DNA from: UBA11400 sp964473555
GTDB taxonomy: Bacteria > Bacteroidota > Rhodothermia > Balneolales > HLUCCA01
Direction of reading: 5' to 3'
Length of the DNA stretch: 64,000 nt
Assembly (NCBI GenBank): GCA_964473555.1
Contig: CAYYPL010000002.1
Span: forward strand, 434,001 to 498,000
This document shows positions 45,551 to 53,207 of the stretch, piece by piece (position 1 is the first letter of the stretch; each line of letters opens with the position of its first letter). The position numbers and the translations under genes are program-made. The notes below the pieces were generated by a model. The model ran no database searches and had not been told where the DNA came from. It saw only the letters and a program-made list of their open reading frames with translations.

Positions 45551-45558
45551 TATCTTTG
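45551..45558 (+). promoter_or_regulatory. Promoter -7 box of the alpha/beta hydrolase gene
   Basis: TATCTTTG matches TAnnTTTG exactly, 52 bases before the ATG, in an AT-rich region. The sequence that follows (TTTGACCGATAACTTTTT) is echoed at 59564 upstream of the EVE-domain gene. No clear -35 is seen. Confidence 0.45.
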
Positions 45559-45609
45559 ACCGATAACTTTTTGAAGTCAACATACTAATCCTACATTCGG
45601 CTCAGCAGC

Positions 45610-46317
45610 ATGGACGTTTTGATATCGGGAAAGACATCTTTCAAGGTAGAAGTACCCTATAAACTCATTGAAACCGGACCCAAAGGCGAAAAACCAATGA
45701 TTGTTTATCTCCATGGAAGAGGGCAAAACATTCCACTTTTCGAACGACAGGTAAAGTCAATGATGAATTTGAATGCCTATCATCTATTTATTCAGGGACC
45801 TTATGCTGATTTTGAATTAACTAAATCCAAAGAAAAATGGGGGTATTCCTGGTATTTATACAATGGTAGACAGGGATCCTTCCTGAAATCAATGGAGTAC
45901 ACGGCCGAGTTTATCCAGGAAATCATCGATCATGTGATTAAATTCATCAAAGTATCTCGTCTCTGCGTTCTAGGATACTCTATGGGTGGGTATATGGCCG
46001 GATATTTTGGAACGTCCAGATGGAAACATACCAATGAACTGGTAGTGATTAATGGTCGAATCAAAACAGAACTGTTGGGTACAAAATGGCACAATCTGAA
46101 ACATCAGAAGGTATTGGCCATACACGGACTCAAAGACGAAATCGTGAGTCCGGATTCTCAGAAAGAGCATATCCAAAAAATGGCTGATAAAGGTATCGAC
46201 GCACTGTTCCTGGGAGTCAATGAAGGTCACAAGTTAAGTGCACTTATGGTTAAATCGACTATTGATTGGTTGAACCGTATTGGTTACCAGTTAATACAAG
46301 AATCAACAGAAGGGTGA
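45610..46317 (+). CDS. Alpha/beta hydrolase (phospholipase/carboxylesterase-like)
   Basis: A 235-residue cytoplasmic serine hydrolase. It has LHGRGQN (oxyanion region, residues 35-40), the nucleophile elbow GYSMGG with S124, HGLKDEIVSP with D176 and EGHKL with H207. The compact fold, the GRG-x-N motif and the YSW-Y loop fit the phospholipase/carboxylesterase group. Substrate unknown. It stands alone between bioB and the response regulator. Confidence 0.82.
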   Translation: MDVLISGKTSFKVEVPYKLIETGPKGEKPMIVYLHGRGQNIPLFERQVKSMMNLNAYHLFIQGPYADFELTKSKEKWGYSWYLYNGRQGSFLKSMEYTAEFIQEIIDHVIKFIKVSRLCVLGYSMGGYMAGYFGTSRWKHTNELVVINGRIKTELLGTKWHNLKHQKVLAIHGLKDEIVSPDSQKEHIQKMADKGIDALFLGVNEGHKLSALMVKSTIDWLNRIGYQLIQESTEG

Positions 46318-46345
46318 ACTATATGATGAAATCACACTTTCAGGG

Positions 46346-46390
46346 TTGACTAATTTGACCAAAAATCATATATGATAAAGATTTAGTCAA
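46346..46390. promoter_or_regulatory. Palindromes upstream of the response regulator gene
   Basis: TTGACTAA (46346-46353) and TTAGTCAA (46383-46390) form a perfect 8-bp inverted repeat. Between them lies the perfect 12-bp palindrome ATCATATATGAT (46365-46376). TTGAC also occurs twice as a direct repeat with 9-base spacing (46346, 46355). They are candidate binding sites for regulation of the downstream gene. Confidence 0.45.
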
Positions 46391-46424
46391 AACATAGATT
46401 TACACCGAATAATTTGGATTTATC

Positions 46425-47114
46425 ATGCGAATCTTGGTCATTGAAAACGATGATGTAGTTAGCATCTTAGTACAGCGGCTGCTGGAGAAAAACGGATATG
46501 AAGTTACTGCTGTATCTCGGGCACTTGAGGGAGAAAAACTTGCCCAGGGTGGAACATTTGATTGTATTATCCTAGACATTTCGCTTCCTGATAAGAACGG
46601 GTTGGATGTGTGTCGTAATCTGAGGGCGTCCGGTGTTAATACGGCTATTTTAATTTTATCCGCACTAAGACATATCGATACCAAGGTATCGGGACTTACA
46701 GCTGGTGCCGATGATTATCTAACTAAACCATTTGACAATAAAGAGCTCATTGCTCGTATTGAAACGATAACTCGGAGAGTCCGACTCAATTCGAAGATTT
46801 CATCCAACGATACATTGACCTGTGGTGATCTTAAATTACACCTGATCAAGCGAGAGTTTACCGTTGATGGCAAATCCGTTTGGTTAACCAACAATGAGTT
46901 CAACCTGATGGCTTACTTGATGAAGCACATGGATAAAATTGTAGATAAAGAAGAACTGGCCGAAAAAGTCTGGGGAATTAAATTTGATACACAGACCAAT
47001 TTTATCAATGTTTATGTCAGTTATATTCGCAAGAAGATTAACGAAGTGACCGAAAAAGATTATATCCAGACGGTTCGGAATCGTGGTTTCATTTTGAAAT
47101 CGAATCCTCAATAG
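46425..47114 (+). CDS. OmpR/PhoB-family response regulator (orphan)
   Basis: A two-domain DNA-binding regulator of 229 residues. The receiver domain (1-115) has acidic residues E7/D9, phosphoacceptor D51 in ILDISLPD and K101 in YLTKPF. The winged-helix domain (about 130-227) has LTNNEFNLMAYLMKH and VDKEELAEKVWG, then VNVYVSYIRKKI-type recognition sequence and VRNRGFIL. No histidine kinase is adjacent, so the partner is elsewhere. Inverted repeats in its upstream region may be its own target sites. Single-gene unit with a strong terminator. Confidence 0.93.
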   Translation: MRILVIENDDVVSILVQRLLEKNGYEVTAVSRALEGEKLAQGGTFDCIILDISLPDKNGLDVCRNLRASGVNTAILILSALRHIDTKVSGLTAGADDYLTKPFDNKELIARIETITRRVRLNSKISSNDTLTCGDLKLHLIKREFTVDGKSVWLTNNEFNLMAYLMKHMDKIVDKEELAEKVWGIKFDTQTNFINVYVSYIRKKINEVTEKDYIQTVRNRGFILKSNPQ

Positions 47115-47144
47115 TAACAGGCGATCTGTCGGAACGAAGCCATT

Positions 47145-47183
47145 AGAAAAGGGAGCTCGGACAAGCATCCCTTTTCTCTTTTT
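47145..47183. terminator. Bidirectional terminator between regulator and threonine synthase genes
   Basis: AGAAAAGGGA (47145-47154) and TCCCTTTTCT (47168-47177) form a perfect 10-bp stem, extended inside by GCT/AGC with one bulge, and followed by CTTTTT on the plus strand. It serves two convergent genes. Confidence 0.85.
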
Positions 47184-48876
47184 ATGACCTGTGCTTCTTG
47201 TAGATCACCGCAAATCCCTTGATATACGCATTGATAGCGGCTTCAACGACATCAGGGGATGCTGCTTTGACCTGATATTTTTCAGAATTGTAACCCAGTG
47301 TAAGGCTTGCAACCACAAGGGCATTGGTTCCAGGACTGAGTACTTCCAGATTGTGATCGAGTAACTCAACTTTTAATAGTTTATCCGACTCCTTTCGTAT
47401 GGCGCCTAGAACAGAATCCAGCGGGCCAACGCCAGTCTGAGCGGATTGAATCTCAACACCGTTGATGTTCATGGTCACCAATGCATGTACAAATCCGTTT
47501 TTACGCATCGTAATATCATAATCCATGATTTCGACGGGATAAACCAGGTCGGCAATATCATTGAAAACCAATGACTGCAGTACTTCCATTTCTTTTGGTG
47601 TCAGGGACTTACCTTTCCTGTTGATTTTACCCAGATAGTCCTGCATCAACTTCTGCTGTTTAGGATCCATCTTCAATTGTGCAAGTAAGGTGTCACGCGA
47701 CTTTCCGAAGGCCTCTTGTTGAACCTGGAGATACCCGGAGGAGATGAAATCCATCACCTGATTCAGGTCATTGTCAAGTACTGGCGATGGAAGTGCATGT
47801 TTGACGACAACGGGCGTATCTTTTAGCCCGGTCCCGGTCAGCACCAGAATTACTCGCCTGCCCTGAAATTCGTTCAAATTGTTTTTTAAAGCTGCCAGTG
47901 GAAGAGCACAGGATGGTTCTGTGAAAATGCCTTCATCAGCCGACATTTCACGCAAGGCAAGCAGGATTTCCTGTTCCGTGACTGTGTATGCAAGTCCATT
48001 TGAGTCTTCAATGCCCCGCAATACCTTGTGAAAATCAATCGGATCAGCAGCAGCCACAGCGGTAGCCATTGTGGTGACGTATTCTTTGATGACTTTCTCT
48101 CGTTTGAAGATACCTTCAACAACCGGAGATGCTTCGTTTGGCTGAATGGCCACCAGGCGAGGCATGTGATCACTCAGTCCTCCCTCAATAGCTTCAAGAA
48201 ATCCCTTGTGGATGGCGCCGAAATTGGTTCCACATCCAACTGGAATCAACACATCATCAAACGGACGTTCCTGTTGATCGATGACTTCATAGGAAAACGT
48301 CTTTTGCCCTTCTTCACGGAATACATAATCTCCGGCCAGGTAATAATTACCTTCTTTGGCAAACTTTTTGCACAACTTCTCGCATGTTGAGAAATCACCT
48401 TTTATGCGCAAAATACGTGCATTGAACATGGTTGCTTGTGCCAGTTTTGCCTCAGATGTGTTCTCCGGAACAAAGACGTAACACGGTATCTTAAAGTAGG
48501 ATGCGTACATTGCTACTGAAGCGGCCATGTTGCCTGTTGAAGCCAGGCATATCGCATCTACACCGAGTTCCATCGCTTTCTGTACCTCAATGTAACTACC
48601 TCTGTCTTTGAAACATCCAGATGGATTCTGGAGCTCCAATTTTGCCCAAATATCCACCCCATATCGTTCACTCAGAATGTTTAATCGTCTGAGTTCCGTT
48701 GGTTGATGTTTGAGAGGATCCGGAACCAGTTTTTTGATCGGAAACTGAGCTACCTGGCTGGCTTTTTCATATTTAACGGTCAGTACTCCACCACATACGG
48801 TACAATATGTGGAGGTTAATCTTTCATCATTCACATGATCGCATAACAGGCAACGAAGCGTATAAGCTGAAGACAT
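47182..48876 (-). CDS. Threonine synthase fused to a LeuA-type regulatory (dimer) domain
   Basis: A 564-residue fusion. Residues 1-30 form a zinc-ribbon-like start (C9, C12, C25, C28). Residues about 50-360 are a class-II-type threonine synthase core: NPSGCFKDRG with PLP lysine K90, CLASTGNMAASVA, EEGQKTFSYEV, the glycine loop PVGCGTNFGAIHKGF, and VLTGTGLKD. Residues about 395-564 do not belong to threonine synthase. A helical linker with LTPKEMEVLQSL leads to a domain with QTGVGPLDSVLGAI, LLDHNLEVLSPGTNALV and DVVEAAINAY, the pattern of the C-terminal regulatory domain of isopropylmalate and citramalate synthases. In those enzymes it binds leucine or isoleucine. Feedback control is inferred; the effector is unknown. 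Confidence 0.85.
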   Translation of the reverse strand: MSSAYTLRCLLCDHVNDERLTSTYCTVCGGVLTVKYEKASQVAQFPIKKLVPDPLKHQPTELRRLNILSERYGVDIWAKLELQNPSGCFKDRGSYIEVQKAMELGVDAICLASTGNMAASVAMYASYFKIPCYVFVPENTSEAKLAQATMFNARILRIKGDFSTCEKLCKKFAKEGNYYLAGDYVFREEGQKTFSYEVIDQQERPFDDVLIPVGCGTNFGAIHKGFLEAIEGGLSDHMPRLVAIQPNEASPVVEGIFKREKVIKEYVTTMATAVAAADPIDFHKVLRGIEDSNGLAYTVTEQEILLALREMSADEGIFTEPSCALPLAALKNNLNEFQGRRVILVLTGTGLKDTPVVVKHALPSPVLDNDLNQVMDFISSGYLQVQQEAFGKSRDTLLAQLKMDPKQQKLMQDYLGKINRKGKSLTPKEMEVLQSLVFNDIADLVYPVEIMDYDITMRKNGFVHALVTMNINGVEIQSAQTGVGPLDSVLGAIRKESDKLLKVELLDHNLEVLSPGTNALVVASLTLGYNSEKYQVKAASPDVVEAAINAYIKGFAVIYKKHRS

Positions 48877-48973
48877 AGGTTATTTATCCAATACGATTTA
48901 ATAATGAGTCAGGAAATTGAAACCGGAAAGAACCGCGATCAACGATTGGATTCCGGATGGGCGAAAAACTACA

Positions 48974-49252
48974 TCAGTCCGTATAGGGGAGCAATATAAT
49001 CTCTTCGAAATCCAGTTCCAGTTCGTCCATGATGGGTGTCATTAATGCGTCTACTTCCTGTTCAGAAACGGAATCGATTCCACTGATTTCCACATACAGC
49101 GTATCTGATTGCTCATGAAGGAACCACCGCGACTTTTCTGCATTAAATGCAGTACGGATCTGAAGTACCAGTTCATTGATATCGTTTTCGAATAAGGTCA
49201 GGTCATCATCTGTTGACATAATTGCTCCTGGCGGACTCTCGTTATGGTTCAT
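48974..49252 (-). CDS. Small acidic conserved-looking protein, unknown
   Basis: A 92-residue, strongly acidic protein with alternating beta and helical segments: a helix FENDINELVLQIRTAF, a strand pair SRWFLHEQSDTLYVEISGI, and a helix VDALMTPIMDELELDF ending EEIILLPYTD. I do not recognise a family. No signal peptide or membrane segment. An ATG eleven codons downstream (49219) is an alternative start. Coding bias and a plausible fold argue that it is real, but evidence is thin. It lies upstream of the threonine synthase fusion, 97 bases away. Confidence 0.55.
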   Translation of the reverse strand: MNHNESPPGAIMSTDDDLTLFENDINELVLQIRTAFNAEKSRWFLHEQSDTLYVEISGIDSVSEQEVDALMTPIMDELELDFEEIILLPYTD

Positions 49253-49348
49253 CCATAAATTACTTCTTTTTTTTGATTTCGCACAGGCAAGAGTCCCAGT
49301 GCTTTAGTACTTTGATACTATTTACTTCCACCACTTGTTTTTCACCAC

Positions 49349-50572
49349 ATGCCTGTACAAGACAAATCGATCTTCGATTGGATGGATTCACTCAATCGCA
49401 TCCGAAACCAAGCATCCAGAGTGATCGTTGGAACCATGTCCGGTACTTCAATTGATGGATTGGATGTAGCCCTGTGTCGATTCTCGGGATGTGGCATGCA
49501 TACAACATTTGAAGTAATCCACTATGGGACTGTGAGTTATACATTAGAACAGGCTGCGATTTTACGGCGATTTGCTACCGAAAAAATGGTCGATATGCAG
49601 GAATTGAGCATATATCATGCTCAATTGTCCCACTGGCATGCTGCTATGATCAAGAGTTTGTTGGAAGAATGGGATGTCGATATCAGAAATATTGATTTGC
49701 TGGCTTCACATGGACAGACGATCCGGCATGCTCCCCGTCGGATTCATCAACTTGACGGACTCCCCAACAGCACGTTTCAGTTAGGCGATGGAGATCATCT
49801 TGCTATACTCACGGGATTCATCACGGTGCATGATTTCAGGCAAAAACACGTGGCAGCGGGTGGAGAAGGAGCTCCGCTGGCGGGATATGGAGATAGGATT
49901 TTATTCTCGGGCGATGGTATTTCAAAGGTACTGCTCAACGTGGGTGGGATATCGAACATTACCGTATTGAATGTGAATGATGTAAATGGGATTCCACTGA
50001 CCTTCGATACGGGTCCCGGGAATACGTTGATGGATCACGTGATGCGGGGTTCGGGGGCAGGTGTCAGGTACGACGAAGGAGGCCGGATAGCGGCCGGGGG
50101 ACGGGTGAACGAAGCGTTGCTGGGGGTGCTGAAATCGCATCCGTATTTTGGTCAGCCAGCGCCTAAGACTACAGGTCCGGAGGCGTTCTCACCAGAGTAT
50201 TTGTTGCAGTGTGTGTCCGGTAGTGGATGTGGGGAATTGTCCTTGCCGGACATGTTGGCGACGCTGAATCGGTTCACGGCGGAGACTATTGCGGATGCGG
50301 TTCGCGAGTCGACAAGAGAGGGTGGTACGGTGCCGGTGTACGTGAGTGGGGGAGGCGCGCATAATGCCACGTTGATCTCGAATCTGAAACAGTCTCTTGG
50401 TCACAATTTGGTTTTCAATTTTAGCCTGCTGGGGGTGAATGCTGATGCCAAAGAAGCGGTGTTCTTTGCGGCACTGGCCAACGAATGTATCATGGGGAGC
50501 TATGTGGAAGTTCCACAGTCGGATGGGTCTACAAGAAAAGCAGTACTTGGGAAAATCAGTTTTCCACACTGA
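49349..50572 (+). CDS. anmK: Anhydro-N-acetylmuramic acid kinase
   Basis: Cleaves and phosphorylates 1,6-anhydroMurNAc released during cell-wall turnover, feeding MurNAc-6-P back to metabolism. The 407-residue protein has GTMSGTSIDGLDVAL (about 28-42), ASHGQTIRHAPR, FQLGDGDHLAI, DFRQKHVAAGGEGAPLA, LNVGGISNITVL, FDTGPGNTLMD and VSGGGAHNATLI. It is slightly longer than usual at the N-terminus, so a downstream start is possible. The stretch about 49,920-50,370 is visibly richer in G/C than its surroundings. Confidence 0.95.
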   Translation: MPVQDKSIFDWMDSLNRIRNQASRVIVGTMSGTSIDGLDVALCRFSGCGMHTTFEVIHYGTVSYTLEQAAILRRFATEKMVDMQELSIYHAQLSHWHAAMIKSLLEEWDVDIRNIDLLASHGQTIRHAPRRIHQLDGLPNSTFQLGDGDHLAILTGFITVHDFRQKHVAAGGEGAPLAGYGDRILFSGDGISKVLLNVGGISNITVLNVNDVNGIPLTFDTGPGNTLMDHVMRGSGAGVRYDEGGRIAAGGRVNEALLGVLKSHPYFGQPAPKTTGPEAFSPEYLLQCVSGSGCGELSLPDMLATLNRFTAETIADAVRESTREGGTVPVYVSGGGAHNATLISNLKQSLGHNLVFNFSLLGVNADAKEAVFFAALANECIMGSYVEVPQSDGSTRKAVLGKISFPH

Positions 50573-50698
50573 GAACAGGGCGATTTTATATCCAACTTTC
50601 ACATTTATTTAATATCTCAAAGTACAGAAATGATTATGTTGTACAGATATTAACTAAACATACCTCATTAAAATCCTTATTTCTCGAAAGGAATCGAT

Positions 50699-52120
50699 AT
50701 GTCAATGTTCACACGGCGTGATTTTCTGAAAACTGGTGCACTAGGATCGTTAGTCGCAGGAACAGTTGGTGTTTCATGTGTTGGTGCTGGTAACGGTAGT
50801 GGTGATAAATGGAAAGGTGGAGCAAAAAATATCATTTTTATGGTCAGTGATGGTATGAGCTCTGGAACCCTCAGCATGGCAGATCATATGATCCGCATTC
50901 AACGTGGAACGCCTTCAACATGGATTGGGCTCTATGAAACCAATCGGGTTAAGCGTTCTTTGATGGATATGGCATCCTTAACTTCCAAAGTAACTGATTC
51001 AGCTGCAGCCTCTGCTTCCTGGGGCGGTGGGCAACGCGTCGAGAATGGTTCCCTGAACGTGGGTCCAAATGCAGAAGAGTATGTCCCAATCCTTACCAAG
51101 TTCAAGAACGCCGGTAAAAAAACCGGATTGGTTACTACAACGCGGATCACCCATGCTACCCCCGCCGGATTTATCGCTAATGTTCCGAATCGATCCATGG
51201 AACACGAAATTGCAGTTCAGATGCTTGAGCGAGGAGTTGATGTGTACTTTGGTGGCGGACGACGTTTTTTTGCTGGCGACCAGCGCCGCGACAATCGTGA
51301 CCTGTTTACAGAGTTTTCAGCCAAAGGATACACGTTGGCTCATAACAAAACTGAAATGGCAGCATTGTCGGGTGTAACTCCTGTACTCGGGTTGTTTACC
51401 GATGATCACCTTCCCTATGTTTTAGATCATATTAACTCGCCCGAGTTGCTCGAAACTGTACCAACCCTGGCCGATATGACCGAAAAGGCACTTCAGATAC
51501 TTTCAGGTTCCCAGGGGTTTATCCTTCAGGTTGAAGGTGGCAAGATCGACCATGCCGCACACAGTAACGATGCATCCGGAATGATTTTCGATCAGATCGG
51601 ATTCGATGATGCGGTAGCCGTTGCTGTTAAGTTTGTCGAATCAAATCCTGATACCTTACTCATCATTACCACCGACCACGGCAATGCGAATCCTGCGTTG
51701 AACGGAGATGGACTTGGTTACTCCTATGCCGATCCCTACTTCGAAACGCTGCTGAAAGCCACTAAAACGAACAATTCGATTCTGGATGTACTCAATGAAA
51801 ACGATTCCGCTTCCAGAATTCGTGAAGTCGTTGAAACCTACACGTCTCATGCGATTACAGTGGAAGAAGCAGGATATCTAAAACAGGCCATGCAAGGTAC
51901 TTACAAAAACCTGTATAAACTGATGAATTCCAAACACGCGGTTCTAGGTCAGATTCTGGCAAACTACACTGCGGTAAATTTCACGGGAAGCAATCACACC
52001 AGTGATCTGGTTGAATTGGCAAGTATGGGACCTGGAAGTGAGGCTATAAACGGTTTCGTGAAAAACACTGACCTGCACCATATCATGTTGGAAGCAGCTG
52101 GAATTCCGGTTACTGCCTGA
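50699..52120 (+). CDS. Alkaline phosphatase, Tat-exported lipoprotein
   Basis: Phosphomonoesterase of the classical PhoA superfamily. The 473-residue protein opens with a twin-arginine motif (TRRDFLK) and a hydrophobic stretch ending in a lipobox-like VGVSC (C27), so it is probably folded before export and membrane-anchored. Metal and nucleophile motifs: IFMVSDGMSSG, VTDSAAASASWGGG with the nucleophilic Ser in DSAA, EGGKIDHAAHSND, TTDHGN, and a late NHTSD. AAAGGAA lies 7 bases before the ATG, one of the few clear ribosome-binding sites in the window. It is followed by a strong terminator. Confidence 0.92.
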   Translation: MSMFTRRDFLKTGALGSLVAGTVGVSCVGAGNGSGDKWKGGAKNIIFMVSDGMSSGTLSMADHMIRIQRGTPSTWIGLYETNRVKRSLMDMASLTSKVTDSAAASASWGGGQRVENGSLNVGPNAEEYVPILTKFKNAGKKTGLVTTTRITHATPAGFIANVPNRSMEHEIAVQMLERGVDVYFGGGRRFFAGDQRRDNRDLFTEFSAKGYTLAHNKTEMAALSGVTPVLGLFTDDHLPYVLDHINSPELLETVPTLADMTEKALQILSGSQGFILQVEGGKIDHAAHSNDASGMIFDQIGFDDAVAVAVKFVESNPDTLLIITTDHGNANPALNGDGLGYSYADPYFETLLKATKTNNSILDVLNENDSASRIREVVETYTSHAITVEEAGYLKQAMQGTYKNLYKLMNSKHAVLGQILANYTAVNFTGSNHTSDLVELASMGPGSEAINGFVKNTDLHHIMLEAAGIPVTA

Positions 52121-52141
52121 TCCACATCGATACATCATGGT

Positions 52142-53038
52142 TCAAATGGAGTCCTGAATTACCCATGACTCCATTTTTTTTAGCTCCAGTACCAGTTTTT
52201 GTCGTGCTGTCCGAGCTTTGTCGGCAAAAAACTGCTGTTTTTGCGTGTACTCGCGTCTTCCTTCGGGTGTTTCGATACAAATGGGTTCTAGTCCAAAGGC
52301 ACTTAAGTCATACGGACTTGCCTGCATGTCAAAGTAGCGGATTTCGCGGGCCAGTAAAAAGGTCTCCCAAACCAGCTCGGATCCCAGCCAGGGATGGAAT
52401 TTGTGCGCCCATTTGTACAGATCCATATTGGCGTGGATGCATCCTCCTTGCTCATTCTGAAGCCTTTTCTCGTAGGTTGGATTCAGATTGTTCAACGGTT
52501 CAGCGTTTGGTGTGAAAAATCTGAACGCATCGTAGTGAGAGCATCGAATCGGCAGGGAGTCTACTGTACGTGCGATATCATCTGGATGTAATCGCAGGGG
52601 CAATTGCTCATGGCGAACTTCAGAAATTTTATAAACCATGGCCCACTCGTGTAATCCATGACACCCGAAAGCCGGAGCACGCTCTAGCATCGCTTCCTGC
52701 AATTCAAGTACCCATCGGAGCATTCCCAGGCGTTTTTCAGGGAAAGTTGATGGATGCAAATGCCATTTCAGGTCAACCGGGTTGATTTGATACTTAGAAT
52801 CGGAAGGCACCCAGGATCTTGAAGGATGCACATTGAAGCCTGGATTCCAGGTTCGAAGCTTTTGGGGGCCGAACGAGTAATAATCAAAAAGAAAGTCCTC
52901 GATAGGCTGTCTGATCTGTCGGCCTCGCTTTTCGAAATAAGGTTCAAGGATCTCAGTCACACGATGTTCCAGTTCCAGGCTAAAATCAGACCTGAAATCT
53001 GTAAATTGGTTCTCTATTTCAGCTTTAAGAGTTGACAT
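52142..53038 (-). CDS. Conserved protein related to actinobacterial '3-methyladenine DNA glycosylase'-labelled family
   Basis: A 298-residue soluble protein starting at ATG 53038 (a TTG three codons upstream is less likely). Strong blocks: PIEDFLFDYYSFGPQKLRTWNPG near residue 45, CHGLHEWAMVY, LPIRCSHYDAFRFFTPNAEPLN, CIHANMDLYKWAHK, and SPYDLSAFGLEPICIETPEGR toward the C-terminus. From memory, proteins with these blocks occur widely in Actinobacteria and carry the label 3-methyladenine DNA glycosylase without experimental support. The conserved His, Cys and Asp residues suggest a metal site. I would treat the function as unknown. Confidence 0.7.
   Translation of the reverse strand: MSTLKAEIENQFTDFRSDFSLELEHRVTEILEPYFEKRGRQIRQPIEDFLFDYYSFGPQKLRTWNPGFNVHPSRSWVPSDSKYQINPVDLKWHLHPSTFPEKRLGMLRWVLELQEAMLERAPAFGCHGLHEWAMVYKISEVRHEQLPLRLHPDDIARTVDSLPIRCSHYDAFRFFTPNAEPLNNLNPTYEKRLQNEQGGCIHANMDLYKWAHKFHPWLGSELVWETFLLAREIRYFDMQASPYDLSAFGLEPICIETPEGRREYTQKQQFFADKARTARQKLVLELKKMESWVIQDSI
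52144..52181 (+). terminator. Rho-independent terminator of the phosphatase gene, inside the convergent gene
   Basis: AAATGGAGTC (52144-52153) and GACTCCATTT (52167-52176) make a perfect 10-bp stem with a 13-base loop, followed by a T-run of eight (52174-52181). The structure overlaps the last codons of the minus-strand gene that ends at 52142. Confidence 0.85.
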
Positions 53039-53181
53039 GGCTATCAAAATACGAATTATCTGATGACGGTGCTTTCAGACATTCAATCTGCTCATTGACC
53101 TGTTCGTTCAGGTTAAAGTGACAAATAATCCCGCATTTCTGCCCATATCTGCTTATTTTTTGCTCAGAGTATATCGTTAAT

Positions 53182-53206
53182 ATCAATTATGTTGACAAAA
53201 ATTGAT
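53182..53206. repeat. Inverted repeat just before the mechanosensitive channel start
   Basis: ATCAATT (53182-53188) and AATTGAT (53200-53206) are a perfect 7-bp inverted repeat ending one base before the ATG at 53208. AT-rich, so chance is possible; on the mRNA it would place the start codon at the base of a weak hairpin. Confidence 0.35.
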
Positions 53207-53207
53207 T

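Noticed and set aside
45398..45609. BirA- or BioR-type operator in the bioB upstream region
   Set aside because: I looked for the BirA dyad and a TTATCTATAA-like BioR site on both strands and found neither.
48900..48973. CCGGAA/TTCCGG inverted repeat upstream of the threonine synthase as a terminator or leader attenuator
   Set aside because: A 6-bp stem with a long loop and no T-run, and no short ORF rich in Thr or Ile codons was visible.
49920..50370. G/C-rich stretch in anmK as a sign of horizontal transfer
   Set aside because: The rise is confined to part of one gene with intact family motifs; compositional fluctuation is more likely.
52142..53038. Annotation as a true 3-methyladenine DNA glycosylase
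   Set aside because: I see no helix-hairpin-helix or other glycosylase signature; the label appears to be inherited without support.
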